Source: an uncultured Oscillospiraceae bacterium (GTDB lineage: Bacteria > Bacillota > Clostridia > Oscillospirales > Acutalibacteraceae). Taken from it: a stretch of DNA of 53,521 nt. Below, in pieces: positions 1 to 8,033 of this stretch (the stretch's first letter is position 1; every line of letters begins with the position of its first letter). The stretch spans positions 1 through 53,521 of the forward strand of contig UQFO01000015.1 of the NCBI GenBank assembly GCA_900540275.1. Reading direction: 5' to 3'. The notes under the pieces are model-generated. The model was not told the DNA's origin, searched no databases, and saw nothing but the letters and a program-made list of their open reading frames with translations. A program made the position numbers and the translations under genes.

Positions 1-177
1 GGAAAAACAGCGAATTGTTTTTCCCTTTTGATTAAACATATAAAGTTTTATGAAAAAACCCAAGAAGCAGATGGTTTTCTTTAAAAAGAGAGGGACAGGG
101 TCCTTCTTTGAAAGCTTCATTCAATAAAAAGAAATGGGACGTTTCTCAAAAAACCAAGAAGTAGGTTGCTTCAAAAA
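1..177. repeat. Window-edge copy of a dispersed multi-hairpin repeat
   Basis: This stretch matches, nearly base for base, the reverse complement of about 37757-37931 and more loosely 38944-39060. It is a run of small inverted repeats: GGAAAAACA/TGTTTTTCC at 1-24, then a conserved linker (CCCTTTTGATTAAACATA and following, 22-52), then imperfect stems of the form GAAGCA..TGCTTC. Read in the direction of the tsaD operon (minus strand) most stems are followed by T-rich DNA, so the block looks like serial weak terminators behind the main terminator at 191-229. The copy is cut by the window edge, so the GC-rich inner half seen in the other copies cannot be judged. Confidence 0.75.
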
Positions 178-190
178 AGCAGGATGCTTT

Positions 191-229
191 AAAAAAAAGA
201 AGGAACCATTTCGTCGGTTCCTTCTTTCT
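191..229 (-). terminator. Intrinsic terminator of the alr-polA-ywlE-rimI-tsaD operon
   Basis: On the minus strand a stem AAAGAAGGAACC / GGTTCCTTCTTT closes over a short loop and is followed by an uninterrupted run of eight T. It lies about 10 bases past the tsaD stop codon. Confidence 0.85.
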
Positions 230-239
230 TTCTTTTAAT

Positions 240-1250
240 TCAAGGGGATTCAATCGACTTGGTGGCGTATGCGTTGAGGGAGAGGTCGGCTATGTTTCCA
301 GACTGGAATTCATAATAGCCCTGTGCGCCGACCATCGCCGCGTTGTCGCCGCATAGGGAATGCGGCGGCATATAAAGCTGTAAGCCGCGCTCTTTGCAGG
401 ACTCCGTAAGCCTTTTACGCAGAAGGGAATTTGCGGACACGCCGCCAGCCGTCACCAGTACGGTGCTGCTTGTGTCCTGCGCGGCACGCAGGAAGTTTTC
501 CGTAAGGCAATCGACGGCCGCTTTGCGGAAGGATGCGGATAGGTCGGCTATAGGCAGCGTTTCGTTTTTCTGCGACGCGTTGTGAATAAGATTGATGACC
601 GCTGTTTTCAGGCCGGAAAAGCTGAAATCATACGGCGCGCCATCCACCTTCGGGCGCGGCAGCAAAAATGCGTTTTCATTGCCGCCGTCCGCAGCCTTGT
701 CCAGATGGATGCCGCCCGGGTACGGCATACCCATCGTGCGTGCCGCCTTGTCAAAGGCCTCGCCCGCCGCGTCGTCGCGCGTTTTACCGAGCACCGTCAT
801 CTTTGTATAGCCGTCTACCTTTACAATATGGCTGTGTCCGCCGCTGACGACAAGGCACAAAAACGGCGGCTTTAAATCCGGGTGGGCAATATAGTTTGCG
901 GCAATATGCGAGCGCAGATGGTGCACCGGCACGACAGGGATGCCCGTGGCGAGCGATATTCCCTTAGCATAGTTGACGCCAACGAGCAGCGCGCCGATGA
1001 GCCCCGGCGCATAGGTTACGCCAATCGCGCCGATGTCCCGCAAGGTACATCCGGCGCTTTCGAGCGCCGCCGCCGTCACGCCCGTAATCGCCTCGGCGTG
1101 ACGGCGGGACGCGATTTCCGGCACGACACCGCCGTACAGCTTATGCTCTTCTACCTGGGAAGCGACAATGGAGGACAAAACCGTCCGCCCGTCCTCCACA
1201 ACGGCGGCCGCCGTCTCGTCGCAGGAGCTTTCTATTGCAAGCAGCTTCAT
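240..1250 (-). CDS. tsaD: tRNA N6-adenosine threonylcarbamoyltransferase TsaD
   Basis: 336 residues, the usual length for the TsaD/Kae1 family. The protein transfers the threonylcarbamoyl group from threonylcarbamoyl-AMP to A37 of ANN-decoding tRNAs, working with TsaB and TsaE in the cytoplasm. The N-terminal ASKHA signature ESSCDET is at residues 7-13, the metal-binding histidines lie in HHLRSH (H111, H115), the nucleotide-binding VVSGGHSH follows at about 133-140, and a late GDNAAM motif carries the C-terminal metal-ligand aspartate. It is the last gene of a minus-strand operon and starts 14 bases after rimI. tsaB and tsaE are not in this window. tsaD next to rimI is a common bacterial arrangement. 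Confidence 0.97.
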   Translation of the reverse strand: MKLLAIESSCDETAAAVVEDGRTVLSSIVASQVEEHKLYGGVVPEIASRRHAEAITGVTAAALESAGCTLRDIGAIGVTYAPGLIGALLVGVNYAKGISLATGIPVVPVHHLRSHIAANYIAHPDLKPPFLCLVVSGGHSHIVKVDGYTKMTVLGKTRDDAAGEAFDKAARTMGMPYPGGIHLDKAADGGNENAFLLPRPKVDGAPYDFSFSGLKTAVINLIHNASQKNETLPIADLSASFRKAAVDCLTENFLRAAQDTSSTVLVTAGGVSANSLLRKRLTESCKERGLQLYMPPHSLCGDNAAMVGAQGYYEFQSGNIADLSLNAYATKSIESP

Positions 1251-1264
1251 GTGTGTTCACCAAC

Positions 1265-1720
1265 CTATTCCATTTTCCGTGTTAAAATCAGCGCGTCCTC
1301 GCGCGGGTTAGAATAAAAACCCTTTCGCCTGCCTGCTTCCAAAAAACCTTCCGAGCGGTAAAGCGTGGCTGCCGGCCCGTTGCTCGGGCGTACCTCAAGG
1401 GTTAAAAACGAAAGGCTGTTTTGCCTTGCGTATTCTTTTACATGCTGCAGCAGCGTGCGCGCAATTCCCTTGCGCCTGTAGCCAGGATGTACCGCGACAT
1501 TCGCAATATACCCTTCGCCGCATACCGTGTGCAGGCCTATGTAACCAATAGCGGCCCCATGGAATTCCGCGGTAAAAAAATGCGCCGTTTCGTTTCTAAG
1601 CTCTGCCCCAAGCGATTCTAAGCTCCATGGCTTTGAAAAGGAGAGGCGCTCAATTTCCGCAAGCGCCCCGAGATGCTCCTGGCGCATGGGGACAACCCGC
1701 AGGCCGTCCAAGCTATTCAC
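1265..1720 (-). CDS. rimI: Ribosomal-protein-alanine N-acetyltransferase RimI
   Basis: 151-residue GNAT-fold enzyme. The acetyl-CoA pyrophosphate-binding loop is YRRKGIA at residues 81-87, preceded by the beta-strand NVAVHP. The segment LEVRPSNGPAATLYRSEGF holds the glutamate and tyrosine expected of RimI-type catalysis. RimI acetylates the N-terminus of ribosomal protein bS18. The likely start is a GTG that overlaps the ywlE stop codon by 8 bases, which fits translational coupling; an internal ATG at residue 12 would cut into the first conserved strand. It sits between ywlE and tsaD, the classical RimI neighbourhood. A general GNAT of other specificity cannot be fully excluded. Confidence 0.9.
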   Translation of the reverse strand: MNSLDGLRVVPMRQEHLGALAEIERLSFSKPWSLESLGAELRNETAHFFTAEFHGAAIGYIGLHTVCGEGYIANVAVHPGYRRKGIARTLLQHVKEYARQNSLSFLTLEVRPSNGPAATLYRSEGFLEAGRRKGFYSNPREDALILTRKME

Positions 1721-2144
1721 CTTGTTCCTGCCGTTTGATAAGCTCCAGCAGGATAATCAGCCTGTCCCTGATTTCGTCACGGCAATCCCTGTATACCTGT
1801 AAATTACCGCCGAACGGGTCGCTGACATTCAGAATATAAATCTTGTTTTTTGGTACGCCCATGGCCATCAGCGCCTGGGCGTGTGCCATTGTCATAACGA
1901 CAAACAAATCGACGGAGGAAAAATCCTCGTCGCGGATGGATTTTGAGCTGTGGCCGCTTATATCGAGGCCTGTTTCCCCGCAGGCGAGCACCGCGTATTC
2001 TGAAGCGGGTGTGCCGTCCTGCGCGTGAAGCCCGGCGCTGCCGGTTACAAAATCAATCCCGCATTCCTTTGCCATATCAGTAAAAATTGCCTGTGCCATC
2101 GGGCTTCGGCATGTGTTGCCCGTGCAAACAAATAACAGTTTCAT
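1713..2144 (-). CDS. ywlE: Low-molecular-weight phosphatase, YwlE-type protein arginine phosphatase
   Basis: 143 residues, full length for the LMW-PTP fold. The P-loop is CTGNTCRS at residues 7-14, giving the CX5R nucleophile and arginine, and the general-acid aspartate is in NVSDPFGG near the C-terminus. Threonine at position 11 inside the P-loop matches Bacillus subtilis YwlE, where that residue steers the enzyme towards phosphoarginine; tyrosine phosphatases usually carry another residue there. Protein arginine phosphatases reverse McsB phosphorylation, which marks proteins for ClpCP. mcsB is not in this window. The gene lies 19 bases after polA and overlaps rimI. A plain tyrosine phosphatase is the alternative. 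Confidence 0.85.
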   Translation of the reverse strand: MKLLFVCTGNTCRSPMAQAIFTDMAKECGIDFVTGSAGLHAQDGTPASEYAVLACGETGLDISGHSSKSIRDEDFSSVDLFVVMTMAHAQALMAMGVPKNKIYILNVSDPFGGNLQVYRDCRDEIRDRLIILLELIKRQEQGE

Positions 2145-2163
2145 AGAGGTATCCTTCCTTTTG

Positions 2164-4767
2164 TCATCCCTTCGCGTCGTACCACGTCTGACCGACAGAA
2201 GCCTCCGCGGTAAGCGGCACGCTCAGCTGTGCCGCATGCTCCATTTCTTCCTGCAGAAGCATCGCGACGCGCATCGCCTCGTCGGCGGGCGCCTCAACAA
2301 TCAGCTCATCGTGTACCTGCAAAATCAGGCGCGCGCGCAGCTGTTCACGTTCGAGCCGCCGCTGAACACGAATCATCGCGATTTTTATAATATCCGCAGC
2401 GGTACCCTGGATTGGCATGTTCATCGCGACTCGCTCTCCGAACGCGCGCAGGTTGTGGTTGCTCGATACAAGCTCCGGCAAATACCTGCGCCGGTGGAAC
2501 ATCGTTTCAACATATCCGTCGGACTTCGCCTTTTCGACCGTCCTGTGCATATATTCATTTACGCCGCTGTACTTTTCAAGATACGCGTTGATATAATTCT
2601 GCGCTTCCTTGCGTGAAACGCCGATGTCTTTTGAAAGGGAAAACGCGCCGATACCGTATACGATACCGAAATTGACCGCCTTTGCGCGGCTGCGCATAAT
2701 CGGCGTAACCATCTCAAGCGGCATATTGAAAACCTGTGAGGCCGTGATAGCGTGGATATCGTCGCCGTTTTTAAACGCGTCCAGCATCACCTTGTCGTCC
2801 GCGATGTGCGCAAGCACACGCAATTCAATCTGTGAATAGTCCGCGTCGACGAGCATCCAGCCCTCCTTCGCACAGAAGAAGCGGCGAAGCTCACGCCCAA
2901 GCTCGGTGCGCACGGGGATATTCTGTAAATTTGGCTCTGTGGAGCTGATTCTTCCGGTGCGCGTTTCCGTCTGGTTAAAGCTGGAATGGATGCGCCCGCG
3001 TTCGCCCACGACCTTTAAAAGACCGTCGCAGTAGGTGGACTTGAGTTTAGAAAGCGTGCGGAATTCAAGCACGAGCGCGACAGCCGGATGGTCGTAGCGC
3101 AGGCCCTCGAGTACCTCTGCGCTGGTAGAATACCCGCTTTTTGTTTTTTTTCCGGCGGGCAGGCCGAGCTTTTCAAACAGCGCGCTTCCAAGCTGCTTTG
3201 GCGAATTGATGTTGAATTCGTAGCCGACCTCCTCATAGACCTGGTTTTGTATTTCGAGAAGCTTTTCCTCCAATGCGCCGCCGTATTCCTTTATCCCTTC
3301 GGCGTCTACCATAAAGCCGGTGTTTTCCATATGCGCCAGAACGTCCGCAAGCGGTATTTCAATTTCACGCAGCAGCTTTTCCTGGCCGTTCGCTTCTATT
3401 TTTAAATTGATTTTCTCAATGACGCCCGGCAGCAGCGCCGCGCACAGAGCAAGCTCCTGCGTTCCTTCTGATGCACCGGAAAGCTGGGGCGCCTGTACGC
3501 CGTATTCGTCAGCAAGGCGCGTAATATCGTAGCCGGAAGCAGCCGGGTTTAACAGGTAGGCCGCGAGCATCGTGTCAAAATCGGCGTTTTCCATTGTAAT
3601 ACCTTGCTTATCGATTGCCGCAAAGAGCGGCTTTAAATCGTGTGTCTGTTTTCTGATTGCTTTGTTTTCAAACAAATCCTTCAGGAAGGGGACAAATCCG
3701 TCTGTATTTTCCGCAATAACGATTTTGTTTCCGGCTGAAAAGGCGGCAGCTACGATTTTTCCCTGTTCAAATTGGCTTACGAACACCGCTTTTTTCTCTT
3801 TTTGCAAAAGGGATAAAAGCGCCTTGTAATCTTCTGTTTTTTTCACCTGGATAATGGGTTTTTCCCTGCCGTTTTCCGCTGGTACGGCAGCATCCTCTTT
3901 TTTCAGCCCCATTTTCTCTATCAAAGAAAACAGCTCGAGCTTTGCCATCAGCCTGGCGGCGGCAGCGGGATTGCCCGGTTCCGGCGTATAATGTGTAAGC
4001 TCTGTATCGACCGGCGCGCATAGGCAAATTTCCCCGAGACGACGGCTCAAATAGGCGTTGTCCTTATCGGCAATCAGCTTTTGGCGCATCCCCTCCTTAA
4101 TATCGAGCGTATCAATGTTTTCGTAAATATAATCAAGGTCGTGGAACCGCCCAATCAGTTCCGCCGCGCCCTTTTGCCCAATTCCCTTGACGCCGGGGAT
4201 ATTGTCGGACGTGTCGCCCTGGATGGCCTTGATGTCGATGAGCTGCTTCGGCTCCACACCGTAGGTTTCTTTGATTTTATCCGTATCGTATACCGTGACC
4301 TCCGGCCGTCCCATTTTTGTAGCGGCAAGCCGTACGGTCACGTTTTCTGATACAAGCTGCAGGCTGTCGCGGTCGCCTGTTGCGATGACGCACTGTTCGC
4401 CTGATTTTTCGCAGGAGGCTGCAAGCGTGCCTAAAATATCGTCCGCCTCGTAGCCTTCACATTCCACAATCTTATAGCCGAGCAGTGTCAGCAGCTCCTT
4501 GAGCACGGGCAGCTGCTGTGCAAGCTCCTCCGGCATACCCTTGCGCTGTGCCTTGTAGCCCGCGTATTCCTTATGGCGGAACGTAGGCGCGCGCATATCG
4601 AACGCCACAGCCACGCCCTCGGGCGCCGTATCCTCGCTGATTTTACGGAACATTGTTAAAAAGCCGTAAATAGCGTTGGTATAGTGCCCGTCCTTCGTCG
4701 TTAAAAGCTTGATGCCGTAAAACGCCCTGTTCAATATGCTGTTTCCGTCGATTACCAAAAGCTTCAT
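2164..4767 (-). CDS. polA: DNA polymerase I
   Basis: 867 residues from the ATG at 4767, which has AGGAGA eight bases upstream and gives the standard N-terminus MKLLVIDGNSI. Upstream in-frame starts would add a non-homologous tail. Three parts are visible: the 5'-nuclease domain (about 1-290), a degenerate 3'-5' exonuclease-like domain (about 310-480) and the polymerase domain (about 490-867). The polymerase has motif A DADYSQIELR, motif B RSRAKAVNFGIVYG and motif C QVHDEL. The exonuclease-like domain lacks the catalytic D-x-E pair (FVSQFEQ at the expected place), so proofreading is probably absent, as in many Firmicutes Pol I enzymes. Role: Okazaki primer removal, gap filling and repair. Confidence 0.97.
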   Translation of the reverse strand: MKLLVIDGNSILNRAFYGIKLLTTKDGHYTNAIYGFLTMFRKISEDTAPEGVAVAFDMRAPTFRHKEYAGYKAQRKGMPEELAQQLPVLKELLTLLGYKIVECEGYEADDILGTLAASCEKSGEQCVIATGDRDSLQLVSENVTVRLAATKMGRPEVTVYDTDKIKETYGVEPKQLIDIKAIQGDTSDNIPGVKGIGQKGAAELIGRFHDLDYIYENIDTLDIKEGMRQKLIADKDNAYLSRRLGEICLCAPVDTELTHYTPEPGNPAAAARLMAKLELFSLIEKMGLKKEDAAVPAENGREKPIIQVKKTEDYKALLSLLQKEKKAVFVSQFEQGKIVAAAFSAGNKIVIAENTDGFVPFLKDLFENKAIRKQTHDLKPLFAAIDKQGITMENADFDTMLAAYLLNPAASGYDITRLADEYGVQAPQLSGASEGTQELALCAALLPGVIEKINLKIEANGQEKLLREIEIPLADVLAHMENTGFMVDAEGIKEYGGALEEKLLEIQNQVYEEVGYEFNINSPKQLGSALFEKLGLPAGKKTKSGYSTSAEVLEGLRYDHPAVALVLEFRTLSKLKSTYCDGLLKVVGERGRIHSSFNQTETRTGRISSTEPNLQNIPVRTELGRELRRFFCAKEGWMLVDADYSQIELRVLAHIADDKVMLDAFKNGDDIHAITASQVFNMPLEMVTPIMRSRAKAVNFGIVYGIGAFSLSKDIGVSRKEAQNYINAYLEKYSGVNEYMHRTVEKAKSDGYVETMFHRRRYLPELVSSNHNLRAFGERVAMNMPIQGTAADIIKIAMIRVQRRLEREQLRARLILQVHDELIVEAPADEAMRVAMLLQEEMEHAAQLSVPLTAEASVGQTWYDAKG

Positions 4768-4812
4768 TTTCAATTCTCCTAAACATATTGGCCTTGCCTG
4801 CAGCGCCTGTTC

Positions 4813-4868
4813 CGCCCGGCATGCCGGGCGTTCTTTGCGCAAAGCGCAAACGCGGCGCTTATGCGCCG
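4813..4868. repeat. Three consecutive perfect palindromes in the alr-polA spacer
   Basis: Three adjacent perfect inverted repeats occupy the spacer: CGCCCGGC-AT-GCCGGGCG (4813-4830), TTTGCGC-AAA-GCGCAAA (4834-4850) and CGGCGC-TTAT-GCGCCG (4853-4868). None is followed by a T-run on either strand. In an mRNA from alr to polA they would form three back-to-back hairpins ahead of the polA ribosome-binding site, which fits processing, stabilisation or partial attenuation. Confidence 0.7.
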
Positions 4869-4917
4869 TGCAGGCGCCGAAACGCAGAGGGGAAACGCCG
4901 CGCGCCTGTTCCTTCTG

Positions 4918-6105
4918 TTAAATCTCCGCGAGGGTCCTTGCGTTCACAATTTGGCCATCCTTTAAATAGACGCGCGCTACGCGCTTTCCTATCAGGCACG
5001 TGACCTCGTAATTGATTGTCCCGCACCAGGCGGCAATATCGTCAGCCGTCGGGCCACCGTCCCTTCCAGTGCCGAACAGCGTTACCTCGTCGCCTCTGCT
5101 TACGTTTGCAATCTCTGTCACGTCCGTCATAATCTGGTCCATACAGACCCTGCCGATAATCTTTGCGCGCTGCCCTCGTACCGCAACGCTTCCTTCCCTT
5201 GCGAGGGTCCGGATATACCCGTCCGCGTAGCCGACCGGTATGGTTGCGATTTTCATCCTGCATTGTGTTGTAAACGTCCTGCCGTAGCTGATGTCGGCGC
5301 CCGGCTCCACTTCCTTTACATGCGAAACGACCGATTTAAGCTCCATCGCCGGAACCAAGTCGAGCCTGCCCTTGAGCTTGGGCGAAGGGGACAGCCCATA
5401 AAGGATGATTCCTGCCCTTATCATATCCAGATGTGTTTGTTTATAATCGATAACCGCGCCGCTGTTTGCGCAGTGGCGGATGTCAAAATGAATGCCGCGT
5501 TTTTCAAGCTCTGTAATTACATGCATAAAGCAGTCAAACTGGTGCAGGGTAAAATCCTTGCCGTCCTGCGCCTCGTCCGAAACGGAAAAATGCGTAAACA
5601 CGCCCTGCGGGATAAGGCCGGGCATTTTACAGATTTTCTCGGCTTCGTCAATCGACGTGTCGTCGCGGCCAAAGCTTTGGCACATCAGCCCGATGCGCGT
5701 CATGCCCGTATCGAGCTTCAGGTGAATGTTGACGCAAACGTCCGCCTTTCGGGCGCTTTGTGAAAGCTCCTGCGCGTAGTCCGTGGAATACACTGTCTGC
5801 GCGATGTTTTCACGGCTCAAAAGCCCTGCGCAGTCGCACGGCGTATAGCCTAAAACCAGAATCGGAAGCACAATACCCGCGCGGCGCAGCTCCATAGCCT
5901 CTTCAATGTTCGATACGGCAAACCAATCTGCGCCAAGCCTTTCATAAACCCGTGCAAGCTCGACCGCGCCGTGCCCATAACCGTCAGCCTTGACCACGCA
6001 GCAGACCATGGCGTTTTTATCCGTATGGCTGCGGATTTCCCTGTAGTTATGTATGACGGCGTCAAGATTGATTTCCGCCCAGGTTCGTTTTACAAAACTA
6101 TTCAT
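4918..6105 (-). CDS. alr: Alanine racemase
   Basis: 395-residue PLP enzyme of the bacterial alanine racemase family, which makes D-alanine for peptidoglycan. The PLP-binding lysine is K39 in VVKADGYGHGA, and the second catalytic base is the tyrosine of ISYGRTF at about residue 274. The C-terminal beta-domain continues to the end. The ATG at 6105 has GGAGG six bases upstream. It is the first gene of the minus-strand operon, with a well-formed promoter at 6143-6171. A serine racemase of the same fold is possible but less likely. Confidence 0.95.
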   Translation of the reverse strand: MNSFVKRTWAEINLDAVIHNYREIRSHTDKNAMVCCVVKADGYGHGAVELARVYERLGADWFAVSNIEEAMELRRAGIVLPILVLGYTPCDCAGLLSRENIAQTVYSTDYAQELSQSARKADVCVNIHLKLDTGMTRIGLMCQSFGRDDTSIDEAEKICKMPGLIPQGVFTHFSVSDEAQDGKDFTLHQFDCFMHVITELEKRGIHFDIRHCANSGAVIDYKQTHLDMIRAGIILYGLSPSPKLKGRLDLVPAMELKSVVSHVKEVEPGADISYGRTFTTQCRMKIATIPVGYADGYIRTLAREGSVAVRGQRAKIIGRVCMDQIMTDVTEIANVSRGDEVTLFGTGRDGGPTADDIAAWCGTINYEVTCLIGKRVARVYLKDGQIVNARTLAEI

Positions 6106-6142
6106 TCTATGCCTCCGGCTGATGTAATACCTTTAAATATTA

Positions 6143-6171
6143 ATTATATTCCCCGCAGCCGTTTAAGTCAA
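6143..6171 (-). promoter_or_regulatory. SigA-type promoter for alr
   Basis: On the minus strand: -35 TTGACT, 17-base spacer, -10 TATAAT, placed about 40 bases upstream of the alr start and divergent from the putP promoter. Confidence 0.85.
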
Positions 6172-6217
6172 TTGTTTGGAAACTGTCCGCCTGATAAATG
6201 CAAAGTGTGAAAAAAAC

Positions 6218-6246
6218 TTGCATTTCATGTTAATTTTTGTTATTAT
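6218..6246 (+). promoter_or_regulatory. SigA-type promoter for putP
   Basis: -35 TTGCAT, 17-base spacer, -10 TATTAT, about 80 bases before the putP ATG. Confidence 0.75.
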
Positions 6247-6328
6247 TTTTATGTTTCAGTGTTCTTATTGAAAACGGCCTTTTCAAAATATGAGAACACA
6301 ATCCGAATAAAGAAAGAGAAGTGGTAGA

Positions 6329-7870
6329 ATGTCTGAAACGTTGTGGACGCTTGCGGCCTTTGTGGTTTACCTGCTGGTCATGGTAATCATCGGCTTCGTC
6401 TATTTCAAAAAGACAAAAAACTCGGAGGACTTCTTCCTGGGCGGCAGAAGCCTCAACAGCTGGACGGCAGCGCTCAGCGCCCAGGCGTCCGATATGAGCG
6501 GCTGGTTATTGATGGGCCTGCCCGGCGCAATTTATGTGGCCGGCACAGGCGAAATCTGGATTGCTATCGGCCTGCTCATCGGTACGGTACTTAATTGGTT
6601 CCTTGTTGCTTCGCGCCTGCGCAAATATACAATAAAAGCGGGCAATTCCCTGACGCTGCCGTCGTTCTTCGAGAACAGGTACCGCGACAGGACGAAGATT
6701 CTGAAAATCATCTCCGCCGTGTTCATCACCGTATTCTTTTTGGTTTACACGGCATCTGCGTTTACTGCGGGCGCAAAGCTTTTTAACAACGTATTCGGTA
6801 TCGACTATAAGGTTGCTCTTGCAATCGGCGCGTTTGTTATACTGATTTACACCTTCTTCGGCGGCTTTAAGGCCGTATGCGTTACAGATTTTATCCAGGG
6901 CCTTTTGATGCTTGCGGCGCTCATGGTAGTGCCGATTGTCGCGTTCTTCCTCATCGGCGGGGCGGACGGCGTTACTGCCGGGCTTGCGTCCCATGGGGTA
7001 GAGAGCGTTTCGGGATTCCTCAACCCCATGCTTACCTCGAAGGGGGAGCCGATGCCGGCCGTCTCCATCATTTCTAACCTTGGCTGGGCGCTCGGTTATT
7101 TCGGAATGCCGCATATCCTTGTGCGCTTTATGGCGGTGCGTTCCACTGGTGAAATCAAAAAATCGAGAATCATCGCAATCGTTTGGGTTGTCATTTCCCT
7201 GGCGGCGGCTTGCTTTGTCGGCGTCGTCGGAAAGGCGTATCTCGGCGGAATCCTGCCCGACGGGGAATCCGAGAACGTCTTTATCAAGATGATTATGGAA
7301 ATCTTCAACAACGAATGGGCGCTTCCGTTTGTCGGCGGGCTTCTGCTGTGCGGTATTCTCGCGGCGGTTATGTCCACGGCGGATTCACAGCTGCTTGTCA
7401 CCTCATCCTCTGTTTCGGAGGACCTGTACCGCGGCGTCATCAACAGGAAAGCAAGCGACAAAAACGCGCTGCTTGTCAGCCGTATTACGGTTGTGGCGGT
7501 CGCAGTCATCGCGTTCTTTATCGCGCTTGATCCGGACAGCAGCGTTATGGGGCTTGTTTCAAACGCCTGGGCTGGTTTTGGAGCGGCGTTTGGACCGGTT
7601 ATTTTGCTGTCGCTGTTCTGGAAGCGCTCAAACCTTCCGGGAGCCGCGGCAGGCATGATATTAGGCGGCGCAACGGTGCTTGCCTGGGATTACCTGCCAA
7701 TCGTCAGCGGCCAGACGCTGGGAGAGGCAACGGGCCTTTATTCCTTGGTCGTAGGCTTTGCACTGGCGCTCGTCGGCATGATTGTCGTCAGCCTGCTTAC
7801 AAAAAAGCCGTCGCAGGAAATCGTAGAAGAATTCGAGTATGTCAAAACAACGAAAGAGCTTGACGGCTGA
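6329..7870 (+). CDS. putP: Sodium/proline symporter PutP (SSS family)
   Basis: 513-residue integral membrane protein of the solute:sodium symporter family, with about 13 hydrophobic segments, the expected number. Family signatures include the N-terminal FFLGGRSLNSWTAALSAQASDMSGW stretch (sodium site region), SASAFTAGAKL-like TM4 and the ILAAVMSTADSQLLVTSSS segment of TM8-9 that helps form the sodium site in PutP/vSGLT. The charged C-terminal tail is cytoplasmic. It is monocistronic: its own promoter, and a perfect terminator directly behind. Proline is the best substrate guess from overall resemblance to PutP; another small carboxylate or amino acid is possible. Confidence 0.9.
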   Translation: MSETLWTLAAFVVYLLVMVIIGFVYFKKTKNSEDFFLGGRSLNSWTAALSAQASDMSGWLLMGLPGAIYVAGTGEIWIAIGLLIGTVLNWFLVASRLRKYTIKAGNSLTLPSFFENRYRDRTKILKIISAVFITVFFLVYTASAFTAGAKLFNNVFGIDYKVALAIGAFVILIYTFFGGFKAVCVTDFIQGLLMLAALMVVPIVAFFLIGGADGVTAGLASHGVESVSGFLNPMLTSKGEPMPAVSIISNLGWALGYFGMPHILVRFMAVRSTGEIKKSRIIAIVWVVISLAAACFVGVVGKAYLGGILPDGESENVFIKMIMEIFNNEWALPFVGGLLLCGILAAVMSTADSQLLVTSSSVSEDLYRGVINRKASDKNALLVSRITVVAVAVIAFFIALDPDSSVMGLVSNAWAGFGAAFGPVILLSLFWKRSNLPGAAAGMILGGATVLAWDYLPIVSGQTLGEATGLYSLVVGFALALVGMIVVSLLTKKPSQEIVEEFEYVKTTKELDG

Positions 7871-7890
7871 GCTGCATAACAGGGTATCCG

Positions 7891-7928
7891 GCGGGCCTGC
7901 GCAATTTGCGCAGGCCCGCGTTTTTGTT
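7891..7928 (+). terminator. Terminator of putP
   Basis: Perfect 13-bp stem GCGGGCCTGCGCA / TGCGCAGGCCCGC over a 3-base loop, followed by TTTTTGTT. Confidence 0.92.
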
Positions 7929-7954
7929 ATTTGGAGAAAATCGGGCGTATTTCG

Positions 7955-7983
7955 TTGCTTACTATGCCCGGGTATGTTAAAAT
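7955..7983 (+). promoter_or_regulatory. Promoter for the paralogous membrane-protein pair
   Basis: -35 TTGCTT, 17-base spacer, -10 TAAAAT, about 50 bases before the first ATG of the pair. Confidence 0.65.
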
Positions 7984-8033
7984 CGGTTTCATAGGCGAAC
8001 GATAAAATCAACACCCGGAAGGAGCCTTCCATA

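Noticed and set aside
882..1316. Plus-strand reading frame opposite tsaD
   Set aside because: Shadow of tsaD codons; no ribosome-binding site, no recognisable protein features. The same holds for many antisense frames over polA, sbcC, pyk and others.
3700..4000. Active 3'-5' proofreading domain in DNA polymerase I
   Set aside because: The D-x-E motif is replaced (FVSQFEQ) and the other exonuclease motifs are not intact.
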